Shown here: in pieces, positions 1-8,746 of the stretch
Numbering within the stretch: position 1 is the stretch's first letter
Layout: every line of letters starts with the position of its first letter
Assembly: GCA_022842305.1 (NCBI GenBank)
Contig: JALHPY010000005.1
Span: forward strand, 1-64,000
DNA: 64,000 bases
From: Rubrivivax sp.
GTDB taxonomy: Bacteria; Pseudomonadota; Gammaproteobacteria; Burkholderiales; Burkholderiaceae_C
Reading direction: 5' to 3'
Notes under the pieces: model-generated
Databases searched by the model: none
What the model was told of the DNA's origin: nothing
Seen by the model: only the letters and a program-made list of their open reading frames with translations
Position numbers and translations under genes: made by a program

Positions 1-3000
1 AGCCCGCCGCCGCAGGCCCGGCACCGCCGCGCGCCGACGCTGCTGCGCGAGGTGCGGCCCGGCCACCACGCCATCGAACCCACGCACCTGCTGGCCAACG
101 GCCGCTACAGCGTGGCGCTGCGCGCCAACGGCGCCGGGCTCAGCCGCCTGAAGGGCAGCGACCTGACGCGCTGGCGCGACGACGCGCTGCGCGATGAAGG
201 CGGCAGCTTCTTCTGGCTGCGCCGCGAAGGCGCCGGGCCCGGGGCAGCGCCGGTGTCGCTGACCCAGCACCCCGCGCCCTGCCCGCAGGCCGAATACCGC
301 AGCGTCTTCCACGCCGATCGCGTGGTCTTCGAAACGCTGTGGCCCGACCTGCATGCGCGCATCACGGTCTGGGTCAGCCCCGAGGACGACATCGAGTTCC
401 GCCAGGTCGAGCTCATGAACACCGGCGCGCAGACGCTGCAGCTGGAGCTGGTCTCGGCCTTCGAGGTGGCGCTGGCCGACGCCCGCGCCGACGAGGCCCA
501 CCCCGCCTTCGGCAAGCTGTTCGTGCGGGCGCACTGCCAGGCGGCGCAGCAGGCGCTGCTGTTCGAGCGCCGCCCGCGCCTGGCTGGCGAGAACGCGCTG
601 CACCTGGCGCACTTCCTGGCCGAAAGCACGCCGGCCGCCAGCGCGCTGTCGTACCAGGTCGACCGCCAGCAGTGGTTGGGGCGCAGCCGCGCCGCGCACG
701 CGCCGCGCGGCGCGCTTCAGCCCTGGCCCACCGGCGGCGCCGACCGCGTGCCGCTGGACACCGGGCTCGACCCGGTGTGCGCGCTGGCGGTGCGCCTGTT
801 CATCGCCCCCGGCGCGCAGGCGCGGCTGAGCTTCGCCACCGCGGCCTCGGCGCACGAGCCCACGCTGCAGGCGGTGCTGGACAAGTACCGTCAGCCCAGC
901 CACGTGGAGCGCGCATCGCTGATGTCGGCCACGCTGGCCGGCATCCGCCTGCGCGGCCTGGGCATGGAGGCCGAGACCTTCACCACGCTGCAGTCGCTGA
1001 CCACGGCGCTGATGCTCAGCCTGACGCGCCCGCCGGCCAGCCCCGCGCCGTTGTGCGACCGCCGCCTGCTGTGGCGCTTCGGCCTGTCGGGTGACCGGCC
1101 GCTGGTGCTGGTGTCCGCAGGTGCGCCGCGCGGCCTGGGCCTGGTGCGCGCGCTGAGCCAGGCGCTGGGCCTGTGGGCCTGGGGCGGCGTGGTCTGCGAC
1201 CTGGTGGTGGTCAACGCCGAGCCGGCCTCGTACCTGATGCCGCTGCAGCGCGATCTGGCGGCGCTGCGCGACCGCCATGACCTGGACGCGGGCGGCGGCG
1301 TCGGCACCGGCGGCACCGGTATCGCCGCAGCCGCCAGCGGCTGGCACCTGCTGCGCGCCGAGGACCTGTCGGCCGACGAACTGGGCACGCTGCAGACCCT
1401 GGCGCGCGTGCGCCTGCACGCCGACGGACGCCCGCTGGCCCACCACCTGGACGAATGGGCGGCCACGCACGAGCAGGCGCTGCAGGCGCGCCAGGCCGCG
1501 TCGCAGGTGGCGCTGGCCGCCGCGCCGCACCTGGCCCACGAGGTGCCCGCGCCGCAGGGCCGCTTTGCCGCTGAACCCGCGGGCGAATTCCATTTCGACA
1601 GCGGCAGCCTGCTGCGCCCGGTGCGGCCCTGGATCAACGTGCTGGCCAATGCCGACTTCGGCTGCCATGTCTCCGAGACCGGCGCCGGCACGGCCTGGGC
1701 GCTGAACAGCCGGCTCAACCAGCTCACGGCCTGGTCCAACGACCCGGTGGCCGACCCGCCCTCGCAATGGCTGCTGGTGCAGGACCGGCGCACGCGCGAG
1801 GTCTGGAACGTGGCACCCGCGGCCTGGGGCGCGGCCGGCGCGCCGGGCGAGCCGGCGCCGCCGTACCGCGTGCGCCACGGCCAGGGCTACACGCGCATCA
1901 CGCACCGCCGCGGCGAGCTCGAGATCAGCGCCTGCTGGTGCGTCGATGCCGAGACCTCGGTGCGGCAGCTGCAGCTGCGCATCGTCAACCACGGCACGCG
2001 ACCGCGCACGCTGCGCCTGGTGGGCCTGTGCGAATGGATGCTGGGCGCGCAGCGCAGCGACCGTGCCAGCGTCGACACCGCGCTGCACCGCTCGCGCGGC
2101 GCGCTGTTGCATCGGCCGGTGCTGCTGGCCACGCAGCGCGAAATGGCCGCCGGCTTCGGCGGCGGCACCGCCTTCCTGGCCTGGGCCAGCGCCGCCCCTG
2201 GCCACGACGAGGCCGAGCCCGACGCCGGCGACGACGACTGGACCTGCGACCGGCGCGAGTTCTTCGACGCCCGCGGCCGACTGGTGCTGCCCGACCACCT
2301 GGGCCGGCAGCAGGGCGGGGGCCTGGACCCCTGCGCCGCGGTGGGGCTGACGCTGGAGCTGCCCGCCGGCGCCGCCACCGAACGCGTGCTGCTGCTGGGC
2401 TGGGGCGCCAGCCCCGGGCGCGCGCTGCAGCTGGCCACGCAGGCCCAGGCCGTGCCCGCGCACCAGCGGCTGCAGACCGTGCGCGCCGGCTGGGACCAGC
2501 TGCTGGCGGCCACCACCGTGAAGACGCCCGACCCGCTGTTCGACGCGCTGGTCAACCGCTGGCTGCTGTACCAGACGCTGGCGTGCCGCCTGTGGGCCAA
2601 GGCCGGCTTCTACCAGGCCGGCGGCGCCACCGGCTTTCGCGACCAGCTGCAGGACTGCATGGCCCTGGCCTGGGCCGCGCCCACGCTGTTGCGCCAGCAG
2701 ATCCTGCGCTGTGCCGCGCGCCAGTACGCCGAGGGTGACGTGCAGCACTGGTGGCACGCGCCCCAGGGCGCCGGCGTGCGCACGCACTTTTCGGACGACC
2801 TGCTGTGGCTGCCGCACGCACTGTCGCACTACCTGCGCAGCAGCGGCGACGAAGGCGTGCTCGACGAGCTGCTGCCCTTCATCGAGGGCCCGCCCATCCC
2901 CGACGGCGCCGAAGACCTGTACGGCACGCCCAGCGTGGGCACGGAGCTGGCCAGCGTCTACGAGCACGCGGCGCGCACCGTGGACCGCAGCCTGCGCGTG

Positions 3001-4065
3001 GGCGTGCACGGCCTGCCGCTGATGGGCAGCGGCGACTGGAACGACGGCATGAACCGCGTCGGCCACCAGGGCCGCGGCGAATCGGTGTGGCTGGCCTGGT
3101 TCCTGTGCCGCGTGGTGGCCGACTTCGGCCCGGTGGCGCGCCGCCGCGGCCAGGCCGAGCGCGCGCAGCGCTGGGACGACGCGGCCCAGGGCTGGCGCGA
3201 GGCGCTGGACGGCCCGGGCTGGGACGGCCAGTGGTATGCCCGCGCCTTCTTCGACGACGGCCAGGCCCTGGGCTCGCAGGCCGCCACCGAGGCGCGCGTG
3301 GACCTGGTGGCCCAGTCCTGGTCGGTGCTGGGCGACGGCGCGCCCAGCCCCGTTCGGGCGCAGCGCCAGACGCTGGCGCTGGACGCGGTGCAGGCGCTGC
3401 TGGTGGATCCGGCGGCCGGGCTCATCCGCCTGCTGCACCCGCCGCTGCAGCACGCGCAGCCCAGTGCCGGTTACATCCAGGCCTATCCGCCCGGGGTGCG
3501 CGAGAACGGCGGCCAGTATTCGCATGCCGGCGTGTGGGCGCTGATGGCCTTGTCGGCCTGGGCGCACACGCAGGGCGACCCGGCGCCGGCGCTGGACCGC
3601 GCCTGGCAGTACTGGCAGTACCTGAGCCCGGCGCACCGCGCCGCCCATCCGACCCAGGGCCCGGCCTACGGGGCCGAGCCCTACGTGATGGCCGGCGACG
3701 TGTACAGCGCGCCGCCCTGGGCGGGGCGCGGCGGCTGGAGCTGGTACACCGGCAGCGCCGCCTGGATGCACCGCGCCGCGGTCGAATCGGTGTTCGGGCT
3801 GGATCTGGGGCCGCAGCGGCTGCGCCTGCAGCCGGGCCTGCCCGGGCACTGGCCCCGGGCCGAGATCACGCTGCGGCGCGCCGGGCAGGAACTGAACTTC
3901 CTGCTGCTGCGCCTGCCCGCGGCCGAAGCACTGCAGGCGGCGGCGCCCTGGGGCGCCGGGGTCCGCGTGCAACTGCTGCTGCCGGGCCAGGACTTGAACT
4001 GGCCGGGGCTGTCGTCACCGGCCTACTTCGTGGTGCCGCTGCTGGCGCCGGCCCCCGCCGCCTGA
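1..4065 (+). CDS. ndvB: Cyclic beta-1,2-glucan synthase, C-terminal part (5' end outside window)
   Basis: The reading frame is open from base 1 with no stop upstream, so only the last ~1354 codons of a much longer protein (family members are about 2700-2900 residues) are present; the GTG at 52 is not a credible start. The NG-RYSV and LTRWRDD blocks near nt 97-180 are typical of the glycoside-phosphorylase N-domain. A GH94 catalytic core follows, with GSGDWNDGMN at about nt 3028-3057, whose Asp is the expected general acid. In NdvB the membrane glycosyltransferase part polymerises UDP-glucose and the GH94 part trims chain length to make periplasmic cyclic glucans. Family assignment is sure; cyclic product is inferred from homologues. 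Confidence 0.9.
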   Translation, partial: SPPPQARHRRAPTLLREVRPGHHAIEPTHLLANGRYSVALRANGAGLSRLKGSDLTRWRDDALRDEGGSFFWLRREGAGPGAAPVSLTQHPAPCPQAEYRSVFHADRVVFETLWPDLHARITVWVSPEDDIEFRQVELMNTGAQTLQLELVSAFEVALADARADEAHPAFGKLFVRAHCQAAQQALLFERRPRLAGENALHLAHFLAESTPAASALSYQVDRQQWLGRSRAAHAPRGALQPWPTGGADRVPLDTGLDPVCALAVRLFIAPGAQARLSFATAASAHEPTLQAVLDKYRQPSHVERASLMSATLAGIRLRGLGMEAETFTTLQSLTTALMLSLTRPPASPAPLCDRRLLWRFGLSGDRPLVLVSAGAPRGLGLVRALSQALGLWAWGGVVCDLVVVNAEPASYLMPLQRDLAALRDRHDLDAGGGVGTGGTGIAAAASGWHLLRAEDLSADELGTLQTLARVRLHADGRPLAHHLDEWAATHEQALQARQAASQVALAAAPHLAHEVPAPQGRFAAEPAGEFHFDSGSLLRPVRPWINVLANADFGCHVSETGAGTAWALNSRLNQLTAWSNDPVADPPSQWLLVQDRRTREVWNVAPAAWGAAGAPGEPAPPYRVRHGQGYTRITHRRGELEISACWCVDAETSVRQLQLRIVNHGTRPRTLRLVGLCEWMLGAQRSDRASVDTALHRSRGALLHRPVLLATQREMAAGFGGGTAFLAWASAAPGHDEAEPDAGDDDWTCDRREFFDARGRLVLPDHLGRQQGGGLDPCAAVGLTLELPAGAATERVLLLGWGASPGRALQLATQAQAVPAHQRLQTVRAGWDQLLAATTVKTPDPLFDALVNRWLLYQTLACRLWAKAGFYQAGGATGFRDQLQDCMALAWAAPTLLRQQILRCAARQYAEGDVQHWWHAPQGAGVRTHFSDDLLWLPHALSHYLRSSGDEGVLDELLPFIEGPPIPDGAEDLYGTPSVGTELASVYEHAARTVDRSLRVGVHGLPLMGSGDWNDGMNRVGHQGRGESVWLAWFLCRVVADFGPVARRRGQAERAQRWDDAAQGWREALDGPGWDGQWYARAFFDDGQALGSQAATEARVDLVAQSWSVLGDGAPSPVRAQRQTLALDAVQALLVDPAAGLIRLLHPPLQHAQPSAGYIQAYPPGVRENGGQYSHAGVWALMALSAWAHTQGDPAPALDRAWQYWQYLSPAHRAAHPTQGPAYGAEPYVMAGDVYSAPPWAGRGGWSWYTGSAAWMHRAAVESVFGLDLGPQRLRLQPGLPGHWPRAEITLRRAGQELNFLLLRLPAAEALQAAAPWGAGVRVQLLLPGQDLNWPGLSSPAYFVVPLLAPAPAA

Positions 4066-4094
4066 GGCGCCGGGCCGGCCCAGGCTCCTAGGGC

Positions 4095-5090
4095 TCAGCG
4101 CGGCGTGACGGTGCCGTTCTCGTCGGACAGCACGATCTCGACGCGGCGGTTCATCTGGCGTCCGCCCGCGCTGTCGTTGCCGGCCACCGGGTAGGACTCG
4201 CCGTAGCCGCTGGAGATCAGCTGGTTGCGGTCCACGCCCATGCCGATCAGCGCTGAGAGCACGGCGTCGGCGCGGCGGCCCGACAAGGCCATGTTGGTGC
4301 TGTCGCTGCCGGTGCTGTCGGTGTAGCCCTCGATCGCCGCCTTGCGCTGCGGGTATTCCTTGAGGAAGCCGCTCAGGCGCTCGATGCTGCGCATGCCGCC
4401 CGACTTGAGCTGAGCCTGGTTGGTGTCGAACAGCACGTCGCCGATGGTGATGACCATGCCGCGCTCGGTCTTCTTGGCGTTCAGGTCGCGCAGCTGCGCT
4501 TCGAGCGCGGCGTTGCGGCGTTGGGCTTCATCGGCCTGCTGCTGCGACGCGGCGGCGGCCTGCATCGATTCGTTGGCCTGCTGCTGCGAGGCGTCGGCGC
4601 GCTGCTGCGAGGCATTGGCCTGCTGCTGCGCCGAACGGGCCTGCTGCTGCGAGGCCGCCGACTGGCGCTGCGAGGCGGCCGCGTCCTGCGTGGCCAGGGC
4701 GGCGTTGCGGGTGGCGGCGTCGGCTTCCCGCGTACGGGCTTCCAGGCGCAGGCGGTCACGCACCGCGCTGGCTTCGGCCACCGCGGCCTCGGCGTCCTTG
4801 CGGCCGGCGGCTTCGGTGGCCAGGGCCACGCGCTGGCGCGCCAGGTAGGCCAGTTGCGTGACCTTGGTGCTGTCTTCGTCGCGGGCAAAGGCCTCGTTGG
4901 CGCGGGCCAGGGCTTCACCGGCCTGGCGCAGTTCGGCCGGGGCCAGCACCTGCATCTGGCTGCTGGCCTGGGCGTCGCGGTATTCGCTGCGCGCCTGGTC
5001 GAGCATGGTGTTGTTGGCGGGCATGGAGCCGCAGGCGGCCAGCGTGGCGGCGGCCAGCAGGGTGAGGGTGTACAGGCGGATCGGGTTCAT
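4095..5090 (-). CDS. OmpA-family lipoprotein with DUF4398 region and Q-rich coiled coil
   Basis: A 331-residue envelope protein. The start at 5090 is chosen because it puts a signal peptide (MNPIRLYTLTLLAA) directly before the lipobox LAAC; an upstream ATG at 5123 would add 11 non-signal residues. Order: lipoprotein signal, DUF4398-like helical region, a long Ala/Gln-rich repeat segment (ASQQQA motifs) expected to form a coiled coil, then an OmpA peptidoglycan-binding domain ending in GRQMNRRVEIVL. It probably tethers the outer membrane to peptidoglycan. It lies 48 bp downstream of another DUF4398 lipoprotein gene on the same strand, likely one operon. Function beyond cell-wall attachment is not known. 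Confidence 0.85.
   Translation of the reverse strand: MNPIRLYTLTLLAAATLAACGSMPANNTMLDQARSEYRDAQASSQMQVLAPAELRQAGEALARANEAFARDEDSTKVTQLAYLARQRVALATEAAGRKDAEAAVAEASAVRDRLRLEARTREADAATRNAALATQDAAASQRQSAASQQQARSAQQQANASQQRADASQQQANESMQAAAASQQQADEAQRRNAALEAQLRDLNAKKTERGMVITIGDVLFDTNQAQLKSGGMRSIERLSGFLKEYPQRKAAIEGYTDSTGSDSTNMALSGRRADAVLSALIGMGVDRNQLISSGYGESYPVAGNDSAGGRQMNRRVEIVLSDENGTVTPR
4532..4680 (-). repeat. Degenerate 21-24 bp coding repeats (ASQQQA-type heptads)
   Basis: On the + strand the unit gcctgctgctgcgaggc recurs about seven times with changes, encoding repeated A-S-Q-Q-Q-A-x blocks in the OmpA lipoprotein. Repeat period is a multiple of three, so copy-number change would lengthen or shorten the coiled coil without breaking the frame. 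Confidence 0.7.
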
Positions 5091-5137
5091 GGGGGCTTTC
5101 TGTTCGGGTGTGAAGGGGCGCATGCGGAGGGGCGCGT

Positions 5138-5542
5138 TCAGGGCTTCTTGCGCGACATCTCTTCGCTCAGTGCGCGGTCGGCCTGCTGCATGGCATCGGC
5201 CGACTTGCGCGCCTTGGCCGATTCGGCCTTGGCTTCGGCCAGCTGCGCGTCCAGCTGCACCTGCTGGGCCAGCGCCAGGGCGGTGTCGTGGTCCTTGGCG
5301 GCCAGGGCCGAGTTGGCGCGGCTCATCTTCTCGCGCGCCTTGGCCATGTCGACTGGCGCGAACTCGGCAGCGCCGGCGCCCACGGCATGGGCCAGTGCGG
5401 CATTGGCCACGGCCATCTGCGCAGTGGGCGGCGGGGAGGGGGTGGCACAGGCGGCCAGCACGAGGGCGCTGGCCAGCAACGAGCTGCGCAGCAGGGCCGG
5501 GGTCCAGGCGCGGCTCGGCGCGGTGTGGCGGGTGAGGTTCAT
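5138..5542 (-). CDS. DUF4398 lipoprotein
   Basis: A 134-residue protein with a signal peptide and lipobox (VLAAC-A), followed by a helical DUF4398-type region rich in Ala, Lys and Gln (for example DMAKAREKMSRANSALAAKD). It is the first gene of a two-gene leftward operon with the OmpA/DUF4398 lipoprotein, whose N-terminal helical part resembles it. Role unknown; the pairing suggests two components of one envelope-stabilising unit. The start is the only one giving a signal sequence. Confidence 0.75.
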   Translation of the reverse strand: MNLTRHTAPSRAWTPALLRSSLLASALVLAACATPSPPPTAQMAVANAALAHAVGAGAAEFAPVDMAKAREKMSRANSALAAKDHDTALALAQQVQLDAQLAEAKAESAKARKSADAMQQADRALSEEMSRKKP

Positions 5543-5763
5543 CGGGTGTCCTGTCAGGAAGGCGGGGGCGCGTTCGGTGGGCGTTCGATCACGCCGTCAC
5601 CCACGTGCCCTTGGGCTAGGGTGACGCCAAAGGAGGGCCCGGGTCAGTGCGCTGGCGCACTTTCGCGCCAAAAGGGGTGTCCGCCTACAACGCGGAGCGC
5701 ACTCGGCCTATCGGCAGCACGGGCGCTGCTGCCTAGAGTGGGGGCACACCACGGAGAACCCTT

Positions 5764-6078
5764 ATGAATACCCGCAACTCTCTTTCCCTCATCTTCGCCG
5801 CCCTGGTGCTCGCCACCGCTTCGGGATGCGCCGTCACGCGCGGCCAGGAAACCGTCGGCGCCTATGTCGACGACACCGCCATCACCACGTCGGTGAAGGC
5901 GCGCTTCCTGGACAACAGGTCGGTCGACGGCACTTCCATCAGTGTCGAGACGCTCAACGGCACCGTGATGCTCTCGGGCTTCGCCAAGAACGCCAACGAG
6001 AAGGCCATGGCCGAGACGCTGGCCTGGAAGGCCAACGGCGTGAAGGCCGTGAAGAACGAGATCGCCATCCGCCCCTGA
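5764..6078 (+). CDS. BON-domain lipoprotein (OsmY-like)
   Basis: A 104-residue protein with a lipoprotein signal (LVLATASGC) and one BON domain covering about residues 35-103 (TTSVKARFLDN...SISVETLNGTVMLSGF). BON domains bind membrane surfaces and occur in osmotic or envelope-stress proteins. A good ribosome site (ggagaaccctt) precedes the ATG. It is followed after 37 bp by a CsbD-family gene, a common pairing in stress-response gene sets of Burkholderiales. Confidence 0.85.
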   Translation: MNTRNSLSLIFAALVLATASGCAVTRGQETVGAYVDDTAITTSVKARFLDNRSVDGTSISVETLNGTVMLSGFAKNANEKAMAETLAWKANGVKAVKNEIAIRP

Positions 6079-6115
6079 GCCCGGGCGCCCATCCAACCCA
6101 ACATAAGGAGATCAC

Positions 6116-6349
6116 ATGAACTGGGACCTTATCGAAGGTAACTGGAAGCAGGCCGTCGGCCACGTGAAGGAACAGTGGGGCAAGCTCACCGACGACGACA
6201 TCGATGTCGTGGCCGGCCGTCGCGACCAGCTGGCCGGCAAGCTGCAGGAGCGTTACGGCCTGGCCAAGGACGACGCCGAGAAGCAGATCGCCGAATGGCA
6301 ACGCAAGGCCACCGACGGTTGGTTCAAGTCCGACAAGGTCAAGAGCTAG
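6116..6349 (+). CDS. CsbD-family stress protein
   Basis: A 77-residue hydrophilic protein starting MNWDLIEGNWKQ and containing the CsbD-like core (GKLTDDDIDVVAGRRDQLAGKL). CsbD proteins are induced by general stress in several bacteria, but their molecular function is unknown. Strong ribosome site (aaggagatcac). It sits between a BON lipoprotein gene and a small membrane protein gene that begins 3 bp after its stop, suggesting one transcript. Confidence 0.9.
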   Translation: MNWDLIEGNWKQAVGHVKEQWGKLTDDDIDVVAGRRDQLAGKLQERYGLAKDDAEKQIAEWQRKATDGWFKSDKVKS

Positions 6350-6352
6350 GCC

Positions 6353-6559
6353 ATGTCGCCCGCCCTGCGCTGGGCCAGCGTGCTGGCAGTGGTGGCACTG
6401 CTGGCCCTGTTGCTGAGCTTTGACCGCGTGGTGCGGCAGGGGGTGGTCGACGGGGGCTTGCGCCGGGCCGCCGCGTTGGAGCGTTCCAACGCGGTCTGGC
6501 GCTGCAACGTCCTGGCGGACCGCCAGGCCCGCGCCAATTGCCGCAGCGCGTTGTCCTGA
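6353..6559 (+). CDS. Small single-pass membrane protein, unknown
   Basis: A 68-residue ORF starting 3 bp after the csbD-like stop. It has one N-terminal transmembrane segment (about residues 8-22, ALLALLLSF) and a basic, extracytoplasmic or cytoplasmic tail with two Cys (WRCNV and ANCRS). Not recognised as a named family. The tight coupling to the upstream gene and high G+C third positions support it being translated. Confidence 0.55.
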   Translation: MSPALRWASVLAVVALLALLLSFDRVVRQGVVDGGLRRAAALERSNAVWRCNVLADRQARANCRSALS

Positions 6560-6622
6560 CAGACGCGCGCCCCCCGGTTGCCGGCCCGTTGCTCGGCCGG
6601 CTTTTGCCTGTAGGAGCGAATC

Positions 6623-7039
6623 ATGAAGATCATCGAGCGCATCACCCCGACCCGAGCCGCTGCGGCGATCCTGGTCCTGTTCGGTACGCTGGCCAGCACG
6701 GCCGCGCCCGTGACCCCTGCCAGCGAAGCGCAGGCACTGTTCCGCAGCGAGATGGCTGCGTGCACCAGCGGGGCCTCGCAGCAGAGCCGTCAGGTTTGCG
6801 TGCAGGAGGCCAAGGCGGCCCGTGCGCAGAACCTGCGTGGCGGGCTGGCCGACCGCAACCCGAGCTACGAGCGCAACAACGCCCAGCGCTGCGACGCGTT
6901 GGCCGGCGCCGAGAAGCTGGCCTGCACCCAGCGCATGCAGGGCGCCGGCACCACCAGCGGCAGTGCTGCCACCGGCGGCATCTACCGCGAGCTGGTGACG
7001 CGCAGCGACGAGGCCCCGAAGCCGACTAAAGCCGACTGA
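6623..7039 (+). CDS. Secreted protein of unknown function
   Basis: A 138-residue protein with a Sec-type signal peptide (AAAAILVLFGTLASTAAP) and four Cys in the mature part (AACTSG, RQVCVQE, AQRCDAL, KLACTQR), which could form two disulfides in the periplasm. A good ribosome site (taggagcgaatc) precedes the ATG. It closes the small-stress-protein run that begins with the BON gene. No named family recognised. Confidence 0.65.
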   Translation: MKIIERITPTRAAAAILVLFGTLASTAAPVTPASEAQALFRSEMAACTSGASQQSRQVCVQEAKAARAQNLRGGLADRNPSYERNNAQRCDALAGAEKLACTQRMQGAGTTSGSAATGGIYRELVTRSDEAPKPTKAD

Positions 7040-7060
7040 CGCCGACTGAGGCAGCCGCGC

Positions 7061-7762
7061 TCAGCGCGCGGCGTCCAGCCCTTGGGCCCACAGCACCAGG
7101 GCGGCGTCGAAGATGGCCGGCCCGGCCCAGCTGTCGCCGTCGGCCGCCAGCCGCGCCCAGGCCAGGGTGTCGTGGGGGCCGCCGGGGTCCTGCAGCAGCG
7201 CACGCTCGGCCATTAGCCAGGCGTGCAGCCGCGCGTACAGCGGGCGGTGGTGCAGGTGAATCCAGGCCAGTCCCACCAGATCGGCATAGGCCTCTTCGCG
7301 CCGCACCGCCTGCCGTTCCTCGTGTCTTGCCCGTTGCTGCAGGTTCATCACCGTGCTGACGGGGCGCGTGTGGCCGTCCGGCAGCGCGTGCCAGGCGCCG
7401 CCGACGTGGCGGCGGCAATGGGCCAGCTCGTGCGCGGCCATCAGCTCCAGCGTGGCATCCAGCAGCTCGGGTTCGATGCGCGCCAGCGTGGCCTGCACCT
7501 CGGGGTTGCCGCGCATCGAGAACACGAACTTGCAGCGCCCGCCGATGTAGGCCATCGCGATGGGTGGCAGGTCGGGCGCGGCCTGGGGTTGCACCACCAC
7601 GTCCAGGGGCAGCCCGCTGTCGCGGGCGAACAGCAGCACCGGCCAGACACCTTCGAGCCAGCGCTTCTCTTCGGCCGTCAGGCCGCCGGCGGCTTGGGCC
7701 ACGGCCGTGAGGGCGCCGAGCAGCAGCCCGATCATGGCCTTGCCGAATCGCCGCCCGTTCAT
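7061..7762 (-). CDS. Secreted putative metallopeptidase-like protein with HELAH motif
   Basis: A 233-residue protein. The start at 7762 is chosen because it begins a signal peptide (GLLLGALTAVAQAA). The mature part contains AAHELAHCRRH, a HExxH-type zinc signature in which the second His is displaced by one (HELAH-x3-H), and a downstream EEAYADLVGLAW that could supply the third ligand (E..AD). These features resemble zinc metallopeptidases, but no catalytic family can be named from sequence alone. Convergent with the preceding secreted-protein gene (22 bp apart). Confidence 0.65.
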   Translation of the reverse strand: MNGRRFGKAMIGLLLGALTAVAQAAGGLTAEEKRWLEGVWPVLLFARDSGLPLDVVVQPQAAPDLPPIAMAYIGGRCKFVFSMRGNPEVQATLARIEPELLDATLELMAAHELAHCRRHVGGAWHALPDGHTRPVSTVMNLQQRARHEERQAVRREEAYADLVGLAWIHLHHRPLYARLHAWLMAERALLQDPGGPHDTLAWARLAADGDSWAGPAIFDAALVLWAQGLDAAR

Positions 7763-7886
7763 GGCGGCAGTGTCGTCTATTCGGGCGCGCAACCCCGCCC
7801 GACCGCGCGCACGCTGGCGCGCAGCGTGCATTGCTGCGTGGGATCAGGATCCCGGAACCCTGGGGTGACGGGTCAGGCGGGTTGGC

Positions 7887-8630
7887 TCAGGCGCGCGGTG
7901 CTCCCAGTTGGTTGACGGTGATGGTCGGACCGGGCGGGCCCATCAGCTGGACCTGGTGCTCCTGGCCGCGAAAGGTGTAGGTCACGTTCCAGTAGGCCGG
8001 CGCTGCCGACGCAGGGGTGCTGACACAGCGCTGCAGCTCGCGCCCGGCGCCGACCTGGTGGCCCAGGATGCCGCCGATCACCGCCGCGTGGATGGCGTCG
8101 GGCGCGCGCGCTTCGCTGCGGTTCTGGGGCACCCGCTCGCGTTCCATCCAGCAGCGCTGCGCGGGTGCGCCGAACACGGCGCGTGCCGTGCGCACCGGCG
8201 CCTCGAACAGGCGTTCGTCGCCGCGGCGGCGGAAGTCGCCCACGACCGCCGGCGTGGGGGCGTAGTGCTGGTCGTTCAACCGGGCGCGGCGGTCGACGTC
8301 ACGCACCGAGGACACGCGGTCGTTCAGGCCCATGGCCACCAGCGACGGGTACTGGCCCGGCCGCAGCACGGTGCAGCGGCCCTCGAAGCGCGAGTCCTCG
8401 CAGATCATCCAGCGGTCGGTGGTGACCACCGCCGACGACGCGCGGTCGTTGAAGCCGCGGCGCTGCAGATCGGCCACCGGGATGGTGGTGGTGTAGCTGC
8501 GGCCGCGAAAGCCTTCGTGCTCGTAGAAGGTGACCTGGGCCAGGCTGGGCGGCGCTGCGGCCAGGCCGGCCAGGCCGGCCAGGCCGAGTGCCAGGGCCTG
8601 CCACAGCGGCCGGGCGTGGGGTCTGCGCAT
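7887..8630 (-). CDS. Beta/gamma-crystallin-like secreted protein with glycine-zipper segment
   Basis: A 247-residue protein with a signal peptide containing a repeated LAGLAGLA stretch. The mature N-terminal part has the crystallin pattern: VTFYEHEGFRGRSYTT and ICEDSRFEGRCTVLRPG, two Greek-key halves with FxG repeats and the NDRASSA/NDRVSSV segments that in microbial members bind calcium. The C-terminal half carries a glycine-zipper block (AAVIGGILGHQVGAG) like the 17 kDa-antigen family, which inserts in outer membranes. The combination is common in Burkholderiales; function uncertain. Confidence 0.8.
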   Translation of the reverse strand: MRRPHARPLWQALALGLAGLAGLAAAPPSLAQVTFYEHEGFRGRSYTTTIPVADLQRRGFNDRASSAVVTTDRWMICEDSRFEGRCTVLRPGQYPSLVAMGLNDRVSSVRDVDRRARLNDQHYAPTPAVVGDFRRRGDERLFEAPVRTARAVFGAPAQRCWMERERVPQNRSEARAPDAIHAAVIGGILGHQVGAGRELQRCVSTPASAAPAYWNVTYTFRGQEHQVQLMGPPGPTITVNQLGAPRA

Positions 8631-8746
8631 GATGATCTCCAGAAGGGGCTGCGGCGACCGGACAAGCGCGGGTCACGTCGGCGCGTTCAGCCTAGTGCGG
8701 CGGGCCTGGCCTGTCGGTGCGGCGGCGCACGCTGCGCACGGCGCCG

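Noticed and set aside
7022-7048. Three copies of GCCGACT at the end of the secreted-protein gene
   Set aside because: Short 7 bp direct repeats are expected by chance in this composition, and nothing else points to a functional repeat.
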